A stretch of 64,000 nucleotides of DNA from CAYSEW01 sp964430245 (GTDB taxonomy: Bacteria; Bacteroidota; Bacteroidia; Flavobacteriales_D; Parvicellaceae). The DNA is taken from the NCBI GenBank assembly GCA_964430245.1, contig CAYSEW010000002.1, positions 102,876 through 166,875 on the forward strand. The letters are read 5' to 3'. Of the stretch, positions 7,122 through 16,976 are shown one piece after another (positions within the stretch are counted from its first letter, which is position 1; each line of letters starts with the position of its first letter). The position numbers were made by a program, and so were the translations under genes. The notes beneath the pieces are model-generated. The model saw nothing but the letters and a program-made list of their open reading frames with translations, made no database searches and was not told the origin of the DNA.

Positions 7122-8303
7122 ATGAAAATACGACATGTTCTAATAATTGTTTCTAGCATTATATTAATGATAATCATCTATTATATTGGTTATTACTCTT
7201 ATAAAATGGGAATTGATTATGGAGTACAAAATGCTGAAGATATCAGGAAGGAAAAAGAAATCAAAGCTGAAAAAGACACCATCGGACCAAAATACGTTAA
7301 AACAGCATTAATCAACAATCAAACCAGACCTTTAACTATTTCTAGCTTCGGAAGAGTCACATCCTCTTCTAATATAAATATATCTTCAGAAGTTCAGGGA
7401 AAACTTTCTAGTAATATTTCATTAAAAAAAGGAACAGAATTTACAAAAGGTCAACTTATTGTTAAAATCGATGATAAAGATGCACAGCTTGCAATAAAGG
7501 CTAGAAAAAGTAACTATTTAAATATTATTTCATTAAGCATGCCTGATTTAATCGTTGACTTTCCTGATGAATATGAAAAATGGTCTGCTTTTTTCAATTC
7601 CATACAAGTAGAAAAAAACCTACCCAGCTTCCCTGATTTTGTTAATTCTAAAGAAAAGAACTTTATTATATCTAGGAATATTCTTTCGGAATATTACAAT
7701 ATAAAAAGTGACGAAGAAAGACTAAAAAAATACAATATTACAGCCCCTTTTGAAGGAACTATCATAGAAGCATATACAGATGAAGGAGCTATCGTTAATC
7801 CTGGGACCCCAATCATTAAAATAATAAGAAAAGGTAAATTAGAAATAGAGATTCCTATTCCTGTTCAAAACAAAAGCTTCGTTAAAATTGGTAATAAAGT
7901 ACAATTATCAGAAAACAATGAAAAGTTTGAAGGATCAATTTCAAGGATAGGTGAATTTGTAAACTCAAATACTCAAAATCTATCAGTTTATGTAACTATA
8001 AATAACGAAATAGGAAAAATACTATATGATGGTATGTTCATGGATGCAATCATTATTTGTGAAGGTGTTGAAAATGTTGCTGAAATTCCAAGAAGGGCAA
8101 TTTTTAATAAAAATTCTATTTATACAGTTAATAATAACCTGCGATTAATCCCTACTCAAATCGACATTGTGGTAACAAAAGAAAAATCTTTTATTGTTAA
8201 AGGGCTTTCAGATTCTACAATAATTGTCATTGAGCCTATCATCAATGCAAAAGACAGTATGGAGGTTAGTATTCAACTGGATGAAACTATTACAAATCCT
8301 TAG
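7122..8303 (+). CDS. RND efflux periplasmic adaptor (membrane fusion protein)
   Basis: This 393-residue protein has an N-terminal membrane helix (about 5-27), then an adaptor core. The first lipoyl half (SSEVQGKLSSNISLKKGTEF) and the second (YNITAPFEGTIIEAYTDEGAIV) are visible with a short helical hairpin between them, followed by beta-barrel and membrane-proximal domains. Adaptors of this HlyD/AcrA family connect an inner-membrane RND pump to a TolC-like channel. It is the first gene of a three-gene operon (5-bp gap to the pump), which fixes its role. The exported substrate cannot be told from sequence. Confidence 0.9.
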   Translation: MKIRHVLIIVSSIILMIIIYYIGYYSYKMGIDYGVQNAEDIRKEKEIKAEKDTIGPKYVKTALINNQTRPLTISSFGRVTSSSNINISSEVQGKLSSNISLKKGTEFTKGQLIVKIDDKDAQLAIKARKSNYLNIISLSMPDLIVDFPDEYEKWSAFFNSIQVEKNLPSFPDFVNSKEKNFIISRNILSEYYNIKSDEERLKKYNITAPFEGTIIEAYTDEGAIVNPGTPIIKIIRKGKLEIEIPIPVQNKSFVKIGNKVQLSENNEKFEGSISRIGEFVNSNTQNLSVYVTINNEIGKILYDGMFMDAIIICEGVENVAEIPRRAIFNKNSIYTVNNNLRLIPTQIDIVVTKEKSFIVKGLSDSTIIVIEPIINAKDSMEVSIQLDETITNP

Positions 8304-8308
8304 TTATT

Positions 8309-11300
8309 ATGAAAAAAGTAATTGAGTATTTTATAAAATATCCAATATGGGCCAATGCCATTATAATTGTCACTGCTATTTCTGGTATTTTATCCCTCTT
8401 TTTAATGCCTCATTCTTTTTTCCCAGAACTAACTCCAAATGAGGTTTATATTAATGTGTCTTATCCTGGCGCATCTCCAGAAGAAATAGAAAAAGGGATT
8501 ACCACTAAAGTAGAACAATCCTTGAATGGAATTCAAGGAGTTAAAGAGGTAACTTCTAAGTCTTCAGAAAATTTATCAAGAATAACTATCGAAAGCTATG
8601 ATGGATATGATATTGACATCTTATTACAAGATGTCAAAAATGCTGTAGATGGAATTTATTCTTTTCCTCAAGGAGCTGAAAAACCAATTGTTTTTGCTCA
8701 AAAGTCTAGAGGAATGGGAGGAATGAGCCAAGTGGTCGGCTTCTATTCCTTATCAGGACCTGATGACTTATGGGAATTAAAAACAATGGCTGATAAAATA
8801 GAGCAGGAATTGCTTAATAGTAAAGAAGTAAGTCAAATAGATGTAATAGGATATCCACCAATTATTATTGCCATTGATATTAGAGAAAATGATTTATTAA
8901 GGTATGGATTAACTTTTGACCAAGTATCAAATGCCATAAAAGTAAGCAACATAGATCTTTCTGGAGGAAGTGTAAAAACTGAAGAAGAAGAAATCATTAT
9001 CCGTTCTATGAACAGATCTACCGATCCAGAAAAAATAGAAAGTATTATCATAAAAGCACTCCCTAACGGAGATCTAATTACACTAAATGAAATAGCAGAT
9101 GTAGCCTTAGACTTTTCTGAAATACCTTTAAAAGGATATCTAGATGGAAAAAGAAGTGTCAGTTTCATTGTAAAAAAAACTACTGATGAAGATTTAAACA
9201 ATATTGCAAATTTCATGAATGGTTATATTGATGAATTCAATAAAGAAAATGACGAGTATGTCATGACTAGCCTTTTTCAATTTGCCGACCTACTAGACCA
9301 AAGAATCAATCTGCTATCTAAAAACCTTATCATTGGATTGGCTCTTGTTTGTTTAGTTCTAGGTCTTTTTCTCAGTCTACGATTGTCATTATGGGTAGCA
9401 TTTGGAATCCCTTTCTCCTTCATTGGGATGCTTTCATTTGGAATTATCTATGGAATGACCATCAACATGGTTACTTTGTTTGGAATGATACTGGTTGTTG
9501 GAATTCTAGTGGATGATGGAATTGTTATTGCTGAAAACATTTATGCGCATTTTGAAAAAGGAAAATCTCCCATGAGAGCTGCTCTAGATGGGACAATGGA
9601 AGTAAAAAATGCAGTAATCACTTCTGTTTTAACAACAGTATTTGCCTTTTCTACACTTCTATTTGTTGGTGGAGAAATGGAAATGATGGAAGAAATGGCT
9701 TTCTGTGTAATTGTTTGTCTTCTTTTTTCATTAGTAGAAGCTTTTTTGATACTACCTTCTCACCTTTCAAGCAAAAAAATATTAAACAGAAAAAAGAGTG
9801 GTATTTCTTATATAGTTCGTGGAAAAATAAATTATTTCATTGACCTTATTAGAGATTGGTATAAAACGGTTTTATCCATGATCATTAAAAGATATAGATG
9901 GCATGTATGGACTCCACTTTTATTTATAGCCTTGGTCATTTTCCTATTACGGATAGAAGTCATCAAATGGACCTATTTTCCAAGCATCCCATTTGATAGT
10001 CTTCTTATAGAATTTGCATATAAACCTGGAGAAAGAGAATTCAGAACCGAAAACTTCGTAGCTTACTGTGATTCAATCGTTAAAGATTATAATAAGGAGC
10101 TTACAGAAAAATATAATGATACGCTAATTACATATATTGCTATAAGTGTTGGCAGTACAGAAAACATGGGAGAATCTGGAAGTCATGTTGGATCAGTTAG
10201 ATTATCTATTAAAGAAAATGAGCTAATAAGTACTGTAGACATGGCCAATGAAATTAAAAGTAGAATTCATCCTGACTCAGTAAAACAACTTGAGAAATTC
10301 ACAGTTGGAGGTCAGCAGAGATTTGGCAAGTCTGTTTCCATCTCTCTTCAAAGTGATAATTCTGAAAAGCTTGAAAGTGCAGCTAATTGGATAAAAGATA
10401 AAATAGCTGAATTCCCTGAAGTTAAAAGTGCTTTAGATAATGGAGGAATAGGAAATAGAGAAATACACCTAAAATTAAAAGCAAAGGCACATCATTTAGG
10501 ATTAAATCAATTTTTCATTCTTAATCAGATAAGACAAGGTTTTTTTGGTCAAGAAGTACAACGATTAATTTTAGGAAGAGATGAGGTTAAAGTCTGGTTA
10601 AGGTATCCTTATAACGATAGAAATTCAATGGGAGCATTAGATATGGCAAGGATTAAAACTGGAAATGGACAAGAATTTCCTTTAAATGAATTAGCTGATT
10701 ATGAAATCAAGAGAGGAAAAGTAAAGGTCAACCATATTGATGGGAAAAAAGAAATAAGAGTAGATGCCAATCTTTTTGATGCCGAACTTGCAGGTCAGGT
10801 AAATGAAAAGATAAACAGACAACTTCTATCAAATATGGGGAATTTATTTCCAGAAGTAAATTACCAAATAAAAGGACAAGCTGAAAGAGCAGCTGATTCA
10901 GGTCAAAGACTTAGTATTGCATTTATGATCAGTATTATTTTAATCATGATTACGATCTCTCTAAATTTCAAGTCCTTTTATCAATCTAGATTGATCCTCA
11001 TGGTAGTTCCAATTGGGATTTTTAGTGCTCTTTTAGGTCATGGAATTGTTGGGAAACCATTTTCTGTCTTAAGTATTTGGGGAGTTGTAGCATTGATAGG
11101 GATTCTAGTTAATGATGCGGTTGTTATGCTAGATCAGTTTAATAGAAATTTAATAAAAGGAGAAAACATAAATAATGCTGTTATAAATGCAGGAAGATCA
11201 AGATTTAGAGCAATTATTTTAACAACAATAACTACAGTAGCTGGTCTTTACCCTTTAATTATGGAAACCAGCTTTCAAGCTCAATTTTTAATTCCAATGG

Positions 11301-11497
11301 CTATTTCTGTTGCCTATGGAGTATTATTCGGAACCATTATTATTTTATTTTACTTCCCGCCATTAATTTTATATTTTAATGACATAAGAAGAACAAGGTG
11401 GTGGCTTTGGAGGGGCGGTCCTGAAGCACCTTCAAAAATAGAGGTTGAGCCTATTACAAAAAACTTAAAAAGATCACAAGAATTTATAGAATCATAA
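8309..11497 (+). CDS. RND family efflux transporter permease (AcrB/MdtB-like)
   Basis: At 1062 residues this has the full RND inner-membrane pump architecture: TM1, a large periplasmic loop, TM2-7, a second periplasmic loop and TM8-12. The TM4 proton-relay pair Asp402-Asp403 is present in GILVDDGIVIAENIY, and TM10 has the paired motif GILVNDAVVMLDQFN. Porter-domain PN/PC repeats occupy both halves. The pump uses the proton gradient to expel hydrophobic compounds or metals; conservation of the DD pair with no metal-specific motif suggests the drug or lipid export class. It lies between the adaptor and outer-membrane channel genes, with no gap before the latter. Confidence 0.93.
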   Translation: MKKVIEYFIKYPIWANAIIIVTAISGILSLFLMPHSFFPELTPNEVYINVSYPGASPEEIEKGITTKVEQSLNGIQGVKEVTSKSSENLSRITIESYDGYDIDILLQDVKNAVDGIYSFPQGAEKPIVFAQKSRGMGGMSQVVGFYSLSGPDDLWELKTMADKIEQELLNSKEVSQIDVIGYPPIIIAIDIRENDLLRYGLTFDQVSNAIKVSNIDLSGGSVKTEEEEIIIRSMNRSTDPEKIESIIIKALPNGDLITLNEIADVALDFSEIPLKGYLDGKRSVSFIVKKTTDEDLNNIANFMNGYIDEFNKENDEYVMTSLFQFADLLDQRINLLSKNLIIGLALVCLVLGLFLSLRLSLWVAFGIPFSFIGMLSFGIIYGMTINMVTLFGMILVVGILVDDGIVIAENIYAHFEKGKSPMRAALDGTMEVKNAVITSVLTTVFAFSTLLFVGGEMEMMEEMAFCVIVCLLFSLVEAFLILPSHLSSKKILNRKKSGISYIVRGKINYFIDLIRDWYKTVLSMIIKRYRWHVWTPLLFIALVIFLLRIEVIKWTYFPSIPFDSLLIEFAYKPGEREFRTENFVAYCDSIVKDYNKELTEKYNDTLITYIAISVGSTENMGESGSHVGSVRLSIKENELISTVDMANEIKSRIHPDSVKQLEKFTVGGQQRFGKSVSISLQSDNSEKLESAANWIKDKIAEFPEVKSALDNGGIGNREIHLKLKAKAHHLGLNQFFILNQIRQGFFGQEVQRLILGRDEVKVWLRYPYNDRNSMGALDMARIKTGNGQEFPLNELADYEIKRGKVKVNHIDGKKEIRVDANLFDAELAGQVNEKINRQLLSNMGNLFPEVNYQIKGQAERAADSGQRLSIAFMISIILIMITISLNFKSFYQSRLILMVVPIGIFSALLGHGIVGKPFSVLSIWGVVALIGILVNDAVVMLDQFNRNLIKGENINNAVINAGRSRFRAIILTTITTVAGLYPLIMETSFQAQFLIPMAISVAYGVLFGTIIILFYFPPLILYFNDIRRTRWWLWRGGPEAPSKIEVEPITKNLKRSQEFIES

Positions 11498-12835
11498 ATG
11501 AAAAAATCTATTTCCATATTACTTTTCATAGTTCCTTTAATAATTATTTCCCAGGATTCACTTTCAATTAAAGATGCTATTGAATTAGGATTAAAAAATA
11601 ATTTTGACATTCTTTTAATTAAGAAAAAGGTAAGTATAGATTCAGTCTTTAACACATGGGGTGAGGCCGGAAGATACCCTACTATTAACCTGAATATAGC
11701 TCAAAACAATACCATTTCTGATCAGAGCAATAACCCTACTGCTTTTATCATCAAAAACATATCCAATTCATTGGATGGTGGTGTCGGACTCAACTGGACA
11801 GTATTTAACGGTTTTAGTGTAAGAGCCAATAAGATTAAGCTGGAACAGCTTCAGGCTCAAAGTGAGGGTAATGTTGCTTTATTAATCGAAAACACCATAC
11901 ATGGAATCGTGCTTTCTTATTATCAAATTAAACTTCAAAGAGATCAATTATCCTTATTAAAAAACATCTTAGAATTATCTAGAAAAAAATATCAGTTTCA
12001 AAAAAGAAAAAATGAAATGGGTTTAGGTGTAACAATAGACCTGTTACAATTTGAAAATGCCTATTTACAAGACAGCTCTAACTTAATTCTTCAAGAATTA
12101 AATTATAAAAATGCTGTTAGGAATTTAAATATGATAATGGGTATAGAAATCGATCGTCAATGGACATTTATTTCTAACATCACTCCACCCAGTAAATTTT
12201 ACAAGCTTGAAGATCTTCAACAAAAAATGCTTTCAAGTAATAGTAACATTAAAAACCAATATTTAAACATCTCATTGATCAAGCAGGATATTCAATTAGC
12301 AAAAGCAACGTTTTATCCTATAGTTTCATTCAATGCTGGAAGTAATTTTAATGCAAGTCGATTTAATGCAACATTTAATCCAGCATTTCCAGTTCCAGGT
12401 GGCCCTCAAGAAGGCAAAGCAAATGGACTCAATTACTATGGGAATTTCACATTGAACTTTAGGATTTTTGATGGCGGGAAAGTAAGGAGAGGTATACAAG
12501 CCCTTAAAATTCAAGAGGAAGTAAATATGATTGAAAAAAATCAATTAGAAAAACAGCTTACACAAGAGCTATACAATACTTACGATAGCTATCAAACAAG
12601 AATAAAAATCTTTGAAATCAATAAAAGAGCATTTCAGGTAGCAGAAAAAAACTTCAGGATTGCAGAACTTAAAGAAAACAGTGGACTAATCAATTCCTTC
12701 ACATTAAGAGATATAGAAATGGCATACCTATCTGCAGGAATAGCTTTATTTCAATCGTCTTATAATCTAATAGAAAGCAATGCCACATTAACCAAGTTAA
12801 CTGGAGGTATAATACAAGAATTTGGCATAGAATAG
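11498..12835 (+). CDS. TolC-family outer-membrane channel
   Basis: This 445-residue protein has a signal peptide (about 1-20) and two long coiled-coil helical repeats typical of outer-membrane efflux proteins, for example AIELGLKNNFDILLIKKKV at the start of the first and a mirrored stretch near QVAEKNFRIAELKENSG in the second. The trimer forms the exit duct for the RND pump. Its ATG follows the pump stop directly. No lipobox is visible, unlike OprM-type members. Confidence 0.92.
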   Translation: MKKSISILLFIVPLIIISQDSLSIKDAIELGLKNNFDILLIKKKVSIDSVFNTWGEAGRYPTINLNIAQNNTISDQSNNPTAFIIKNISNSLDGGVGLNWTVFNGFSVRANKIKLEQLQAQSEGNVALLIENTIHGIVLSYYQIKLQRDQLSLLKNILELSRKKYQFQKRKNEMGLGVTIDLLQFENAYLQDSSNLILQELNYKNAVRNLNMIMGIEIDRQWTFISNITPPSKFYKLEDLQQKMLSSNSNIKNQYLNISLIKQDIQLAKATFYPIVSFNAGSNFNASRFNATFNPAFPVPGGPQEGKANGLNYYGNFTLNFRIFDGGKVRRGIQALKIQEEVNMIEKNQLEKQLTQELYNTYDSYQTRIKIFEINKRAFQVAEKNFRIAELKENSGLINSFTLRDIEMAYLSAGIALFQSSYNLIESNATLTKLTGGIIQEFGIE

Positions 12836-12864
12836 CACACATTAAATCAGGTGCTGTTTTTATT
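12834..12864 (+). terminator. Weak terminator after the RND operon
   Basis: AGCAC (12834-12838) can pair with GTGCT (12851-12855) across a 12-nt loop, followed by a T-rich tail. The stem is only 5 bp, so this is tentative. Confidence 0.3.
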
Positions 12865-12946
12865 TTAAATATTTCTAATTAATTCATAAAAATAGTATGC
12901 TTGCATAACTTTTTTTTTATATTCGTGAAAATTTAGAATTGACGAT

Positions 12947-13381
12947 ATGCGACCAGAAGAAACGATAGACTTTCATATTAGATGGGCATGGTATAATATA
13001 TCAAGAATGTATAATTTAAAAGCAAATGAATTTGGAGGAAGTATGGCTACTGGATATGTACTTTTAAATATTGATAAAGAAGGTACCCCATCAACAAAAT
13101 TAGCACCTAAAATGGGGATGGAACCACGAAGTCTTACTAGAATGATAAAAACGCTAGAAGAAAATGGGTTAATTGAAAAGAAATCGGATAATCTAGATAA
13201 AAGATTGGTTAAATTATTTCTGACTAACAAAGGAAAGAAAGTTAGATCACAGGCAAAAGAAATTGTATTGTCATTTAATAAAAAAGTTCATGAAGAGATC
13301 AACGAAGAGGACTTGAATAAATGCTTTTCAGTTCTTACTAAACTGAATAACTTAATAGACAGAAACAACATATTCAATTAA
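12947..13381 (+). CDS. MarR-family transcriptional regulator
   Basis: This 144-residue winged-helix protein has the MarR layout: an N-terminal dimerisation helix, the helix-turn-helix around LAPKMGMEPRSLTRMIKTLEENG (about 58-80), the wing DNLDKRLVKLFLTNKGKK and C-terminal dimerisation helices. MarR proteins typically repress a neighbouring operon until a small ligand binds. It begins the transcript with fadN 2 bp downstream, so it probably controls the beta-oxidation genes, perhaps in response to acyl-CoA. The efflux operon just upstream is an alternative or additional target. Confidence 0.88.
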   Translation: MRPEETIDFHIRWAWYNISRMYNLKANEFGGSMATGYVLLNIDKEGTPSTKLAPKMGMEPRSLTRMIKTLEENGLIEKKSDNLDKRLVKLFLTNKGKKVRSQAKEIVLSFNKKVHEEINEEDLNKCFSVLTKLNNLIDRNNIFN

Positions 13382-13382
13382 A

Positions 13383-15770
13383 ATGAAAAGAAACATTAAA
13401 AAAGTAGCTGTATTAGGATCTGGTGTAATGGGTTCTGCTATTGCATGCCACATGGCAAATGTAGGATTAGAAGTGCTTTTACTTGACATTATACCTGAAG
13501 ATGCAAAAGATAGCAAAGATCAAAAAGTAAGGAATAAATTGGTAAATGATGCACTTAATAAGTCATTAAAATCAAAACCCTCCCCTATCTATAATAAAAG
13601 TTTCTCTAAAAGAATTTCTACTGGCAATATGACTGACAACATGGATCAAATTGCAGATTACGATTGGATCATTGAAGTAGTTATAGAAAGATTAGATATT
13701 AAAAAAATTGTTTTTGATCAAGTTGAAAAATACAGAAAAAAAGGCACCCTTATTACTTCAAATACTTCTGGAATTCCCATTTCAAGTATGTTAGATGGAA
13801 GAACTGATGATTTTAAAAAACATTTTTTTGGCACTCATTTTTTCAACCCCCCTAGGTATCTCAAATTATTAGAGATCATACCTTCTCCTGAAACAGACCA
13901 AAGTATTATCGATCACATGATGAATTTTGGAGCTGATGTTTTGGGAAAAACAATGGTCCTTTGCAAGGACACACCAGCATTTATTGCTAACAGAGTTGGT
14001 GTTTATGCAATTCAAGACCTCTTCTATTCAGTAAAAGAATTAGACCTAAGTGTGGGTGAAGTTGATAAATTAACTGGTCCTATCATGGGAAGACCTAAGT
14101 CTGCTACTTTCAGAACTTGTGATGTAGTTGGGTTAGACACATTGGTGCACGTTTCAAATGGACTTAAAATAAACTGTCCCAAAGACGAAAGAAATGATGT
14201 TTTTGAAATACCGGATTATGTTTCAAAAATGCTAGATAAAAATTGGCTAGGCAGTAAATCTGGTCAAGGGTTTTACAAAAAATCAGTAGATAATAAAGGT
14301 AAAAAGACCATTTTAGAATTAGATCTAAAAACATTAGAATATTCTGAAAAGAAAAAAATAAAATTCCCTACTCTAGACCTTGCCAAACAAGAAGATGACC
14401 TAATTAAAAGAACCAAAATATTATTTAATGGAAAAGATAAAGCTGGAGAATTCTATCGTAAAGTATTTACCGGTCTTTTTCAATATGTTTCTCATCGTAT
14501 TCCAGAAATTTCTGATGAGATCTATAAAATAGATGATGCACTTAAAGCTGGATTTGGATGGAGCTTAGGTCCCTTTGAAACATGGGATGCTGTAGGAATT
14601 GAAAAAAGTATTGCTTTAATTGAAAAAGAAGGTGGTAAGTGCGCAAGTTGGGTTCACGAATTAATTGATAATGGAATCAAATCTTTTTATAAAGTTGAAG
14701 AAGGATGTAAAAAATATTACAACATCAATTCAAAATCATATGAAGCTATTCCTGGAACTGAAAATATTATTTCACTAGATTCCTTAAGAGAAAGTAATAC
14801 TATTTGGTCCAATGCAGATGTTCATATTTTAGACCTTGGAGATGGAATCATAAATGTTGAATTCCATACTAAAATGAATACTATTGGAGGAGGTGTTCTT
14901 CAGGGGATCAACAAAGCTATTGATCTTGCTGAGCAAGAAGACCAATACAAAGGAGTTGTTATTTCAAATAATGGTGAGAATTTTTCTGCTGGAGCCAATG
15001 TCGGAATGATCTTCATGATGGCTGTTGAACAAGAATGGGATGAGCTTGATTTTGCAGTTAGGGCATTCCAAAATACCACTATGCGCTTAAGGTATTCTTC
15101 AATACCTGTTGTAGTTGCTCCTCATGGACTCACACTTGGAGGAGGATGTGAAATCTGCTTACATGCAGACAAAGTAATAGCGCATGCTGAAACTTATATG
15201 GGCTTAGTAGAATTTGGTGTAGGCTTGATTCCTGGTGGAGGTGGCACTAAAGAATTTGCTTTACGATTTTCAGATGAATTAAATTCAGGTGACATGAGAA
15301 TTAATTTATTTAGAGAAAAATTCCTAACAATTGGTCAAGCTAAAGTATCTACTTCAGGTCATGAAGCATTAGAATTAGGATACTTGAGAAATGGAGTTGA
15401 TGAAGTAATCGTTTCTAGGTCTAATCAAATTTCTTATGCCAAAGAGTCTTGTTTGAAATTAGCCAATAAAGGCTATGTGCAAAAAGCAAAAAGAAAAGAT
15501 ATTAAAGTTCTTGGAAAAGAAGGATTGGGTATTGTATATGTAGGTGCTGATTCTATGAAAAGTGGTAATTACATGTCACAACATGACCTAATTATTTCTG
15601 AAAAGCTAGGAGAAGTTTTATGTGGAGGTGACCTTTCACAGCTCACAGAAGTTTCTGAACAATACCTACTTGATCTAGAAAGAAGAGCTTTTTTAGAATT
15701 ATGTACGGAAATAAAAACATTAGAAAGAATTCAGAGCTTGTTACAAACAGGCAAAATATTACGTAATTAA
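13383..15770 (+). CDS. fadN: 3-hydroxyacyl-CoA dehydrogenase / enoyl-CoA hydratase (FadN type)
   Basis: This 795-residue bifunctional beta-oxidation enzyme has the NAD-binding Rossmann domain first, with GSGVMG (12-17) and the HFFNPPRYLKLLEIIPS signature (around 155-172), then the C-terminal 3HCDH domain, then an enoyl-CoA hydratase domain from about 480 with the oxyanion segment NNGENFSAGANVG and the LTLGGGCEICLHAD region. This dehydrogenase-first order and length match Bacillus FadN and differ from the hydratase-first FadB/FadJ. It hydrates 2-enoyl-CoA and oxidises 3-hydroxyacyl-CoA. It is followed by fadA and fadE in the same order as the Bacillus operon. Confidence 0.9.
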   Translation: MKRNIKKVAVLGSGVMGSAIACHMANVGLEVLLLDIIPEDAKDSKDQKVRNKLVNDALNKSLKSKPSPIYNKSFSKRISTGNMTDNMDQIADYDWIIEVVIERLDIKKIVFDQVEKYRKKGTLITSNTSGIPISSMLDGRTDDFKKHFFGTHFFNPPRYLKLLEIIPSPETDQSIIDHMMNFGADVLGKTMVLCKDTPAFIANRVGVYAIQDLFYSVKELDLSVGEVDKLTGPIMGRPKSATFRTCDVVGLDTLVHVSNGLKINCPKDERNDVFEIPDYVSKMLDKNWLGSKSGQGFYKKSVDNKGKKTILELDLKTLEYSEKKKIKFPTLDLAKQEDDLIKRTKILFNGKDKAGEFYRKVFTGLFQYVSHRIPEISDEIYKIDDALKAGFGWSLGPFETWDAVGIEKSIALIEKEGGKCASWVHELIDNGIKSFYKVEEGCKKYYNINSKSYEAIPGTENIISLDSLRESNTIWSNADVHILDLGDGIINVEFHTKMNTIGGGVLQGINKAIDLAEQEDQYKGVVISNNGENFSAGANVGMIFMMAVEQEWDELDFAVRAFQNTTMRLRYSSIPVVVAPHGLTLGGGCEICLHADKVIAHAETYMGLVEFGVGLIPGGGGTKEFALRFSDELNSGDMRINLFREKFLTIGQAKVSTSGHEALELGYLRNGVDEVIVSRSNQISYAKESCLKLANKGYVQKAKRKDIKVLGKEGLGIVYVGADSMKSGNYMSQHDLIISEKLGEVLCGGDLSQLTEVSEQYLLDLERRAFLELCTEIKTLERIQSLLQTGKILRN

Positions 15771-15784
15771 AAAGATTGAATAAT

Positions 15785-16966
15785 ATGAAAACTGCATATT
15801 TAGTAGGAGGATATAGAACAGCTGTAGGTAAATCAGGCAGAGGAATGTTTCGTTTCACAAGACCTGATGACTTAGCTACAGACGTTGTTAAGCATTTAAT
15901 GAATGATTTTCCTCAATTAGATCCTAATAGAATTGACGACATCATTGTTGGTAATGCCACGCCTGAAGCAGAACAAGGCCTTAATATTGGTAGAATGATC
16001 TCATTAATGGGATTAGATACAGAAAAGGTTCCAGGAATGACCATAAATAGATATTGTTCTTCTGGTTTACAAACCATTGCACTGGCCTGTCATCAAATAC
16101 AAGCAGGAGCTGCAGAGTGCATTATTGCAGGAGGTGTCGAGACCATGTCTCCTATACCATTTGGAGGATGGAGAATAGTACCAAATTCCACTGTAGGTAA
16201 AGAACATCCAGATTGGTACTGGGGAATGGGATTAACAGCTGAAGCAGTAGCAGAAGAATTTAAGGTAACTAGAGAAGAGCAAGACGAATTTGCTTATCAT
16301 TCTCATATGAAAGCATTAAACGCTATTGAAAAAAACTTTTTTAAAGATGAAATAGTCCCGATTAATATAAATCAAGTTTTTCTAGATAAAAATGAAAAAA
16401 GACAGGAGAGATCCTATGTTGCTGATACAGATGAAGGGCCAAGAAAAGGAACCAGCTTAGAAGCACTTGCAAAATTAAGACCTGTATTTAAAAATGGCGG
16501 AACAGTTACCGCTGGAAATTCTTCTCAAACGTCTGATGGTGCTGCTTTTGTAATGGTAATGTCCGAAGCTCTTGTAAAAGAGCTTAATGTAAAACCTATT
16601 GCCAGATTAATTGACTATAAAGTAGTAGGTTTAGCACCAAGGATAATGGGTGTAGGTCCGCTATACGCAATACCTGAAGCTTTAAAAAGAGCAGGTTTAA
16701 AACAGTCTGATTTAGAGCAGATTGAATTAAATGAAGCATTTGCCTCCCAATCTGTTGCTATTGTTAAAGGGCTAGATCTAAATCCGGAAATTGTCAATGT
16801 AAATGGAGGAGCTATTGCTTTAGGTCATCCACTAGGTTGTACTGGAGCTAAGCTTACTGTACAATTAATTAATGAAATGAAAAGACGTAAACAAAAAATA
16901 GGTGCTGTAACCATGTGTGTTGGAACTGGTCAAGGTGCCTGTGGAATTTTTGAAATATTAAATTAA
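15785..16966 (+). CDS. fadA: Acetyl-CoA C-acyltransferase (3-ketoacyl-CoA thiolase)
   Basis: This 393-residue thiolase has the nucleophilic Cys91 in NRYCSSGLQT, the His-containing NEAFA and GHPLG motifs and the second Cys in CVGTGQGACG. It cleaves 3-ketoacyl-CoA to acetyl-CoA and a shortened acyl-CoA. I chose the ATG at 15785 (MKTAYLVGG); a TTG three codons upstream is also open but unnecessary. It lies 14 bp after fadN and 10 bp before fadE. Biosynthetic acetoacetyl-CoA thiolases share the fold, but the operon supports the degradative role. Confidence 0.93.
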   Translation: MKTAYLVGGYRTAVGKSGRGMFRFTRPDDLATDVVKHLMNDFPQLDPNRIDDIIVGNATPEAEQGLNIGRMISLMGLDTEKVPGMTINRYCSSGLQTIALACHQIQAGAAECIIAGGVETMSPIPFGGWRIVPNSTVGKEHPDWYWGMGLTAEAVAEEFKVTREEQDEFAYHSHMKALNAIEKNFFKDEIVPININQVFLDKNEKRQERSYVADTDEGPRKGTSLEALAKLRPVFKNGGTVTAGNSSQTSDGAAFVMVMSEALVKELNVKPIARLIDYKVVGLAPRIMGVGPLYAIPEALKRAGLKQSDLEQIELNEAFASQSVAIVKGLDLNPEIVNVNGGAIALGHPLGCTGAKLTVQLINEMKRRKQKIGAVTMCVGTGQGACGIFEILN

Positions 16967-16976
16967 AACAAGAAAC

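Noticed and set aside
8833..9216. 127-residue open frame antisense to the RND pump
   Set aside because: Shadow frame within a conserved gene.
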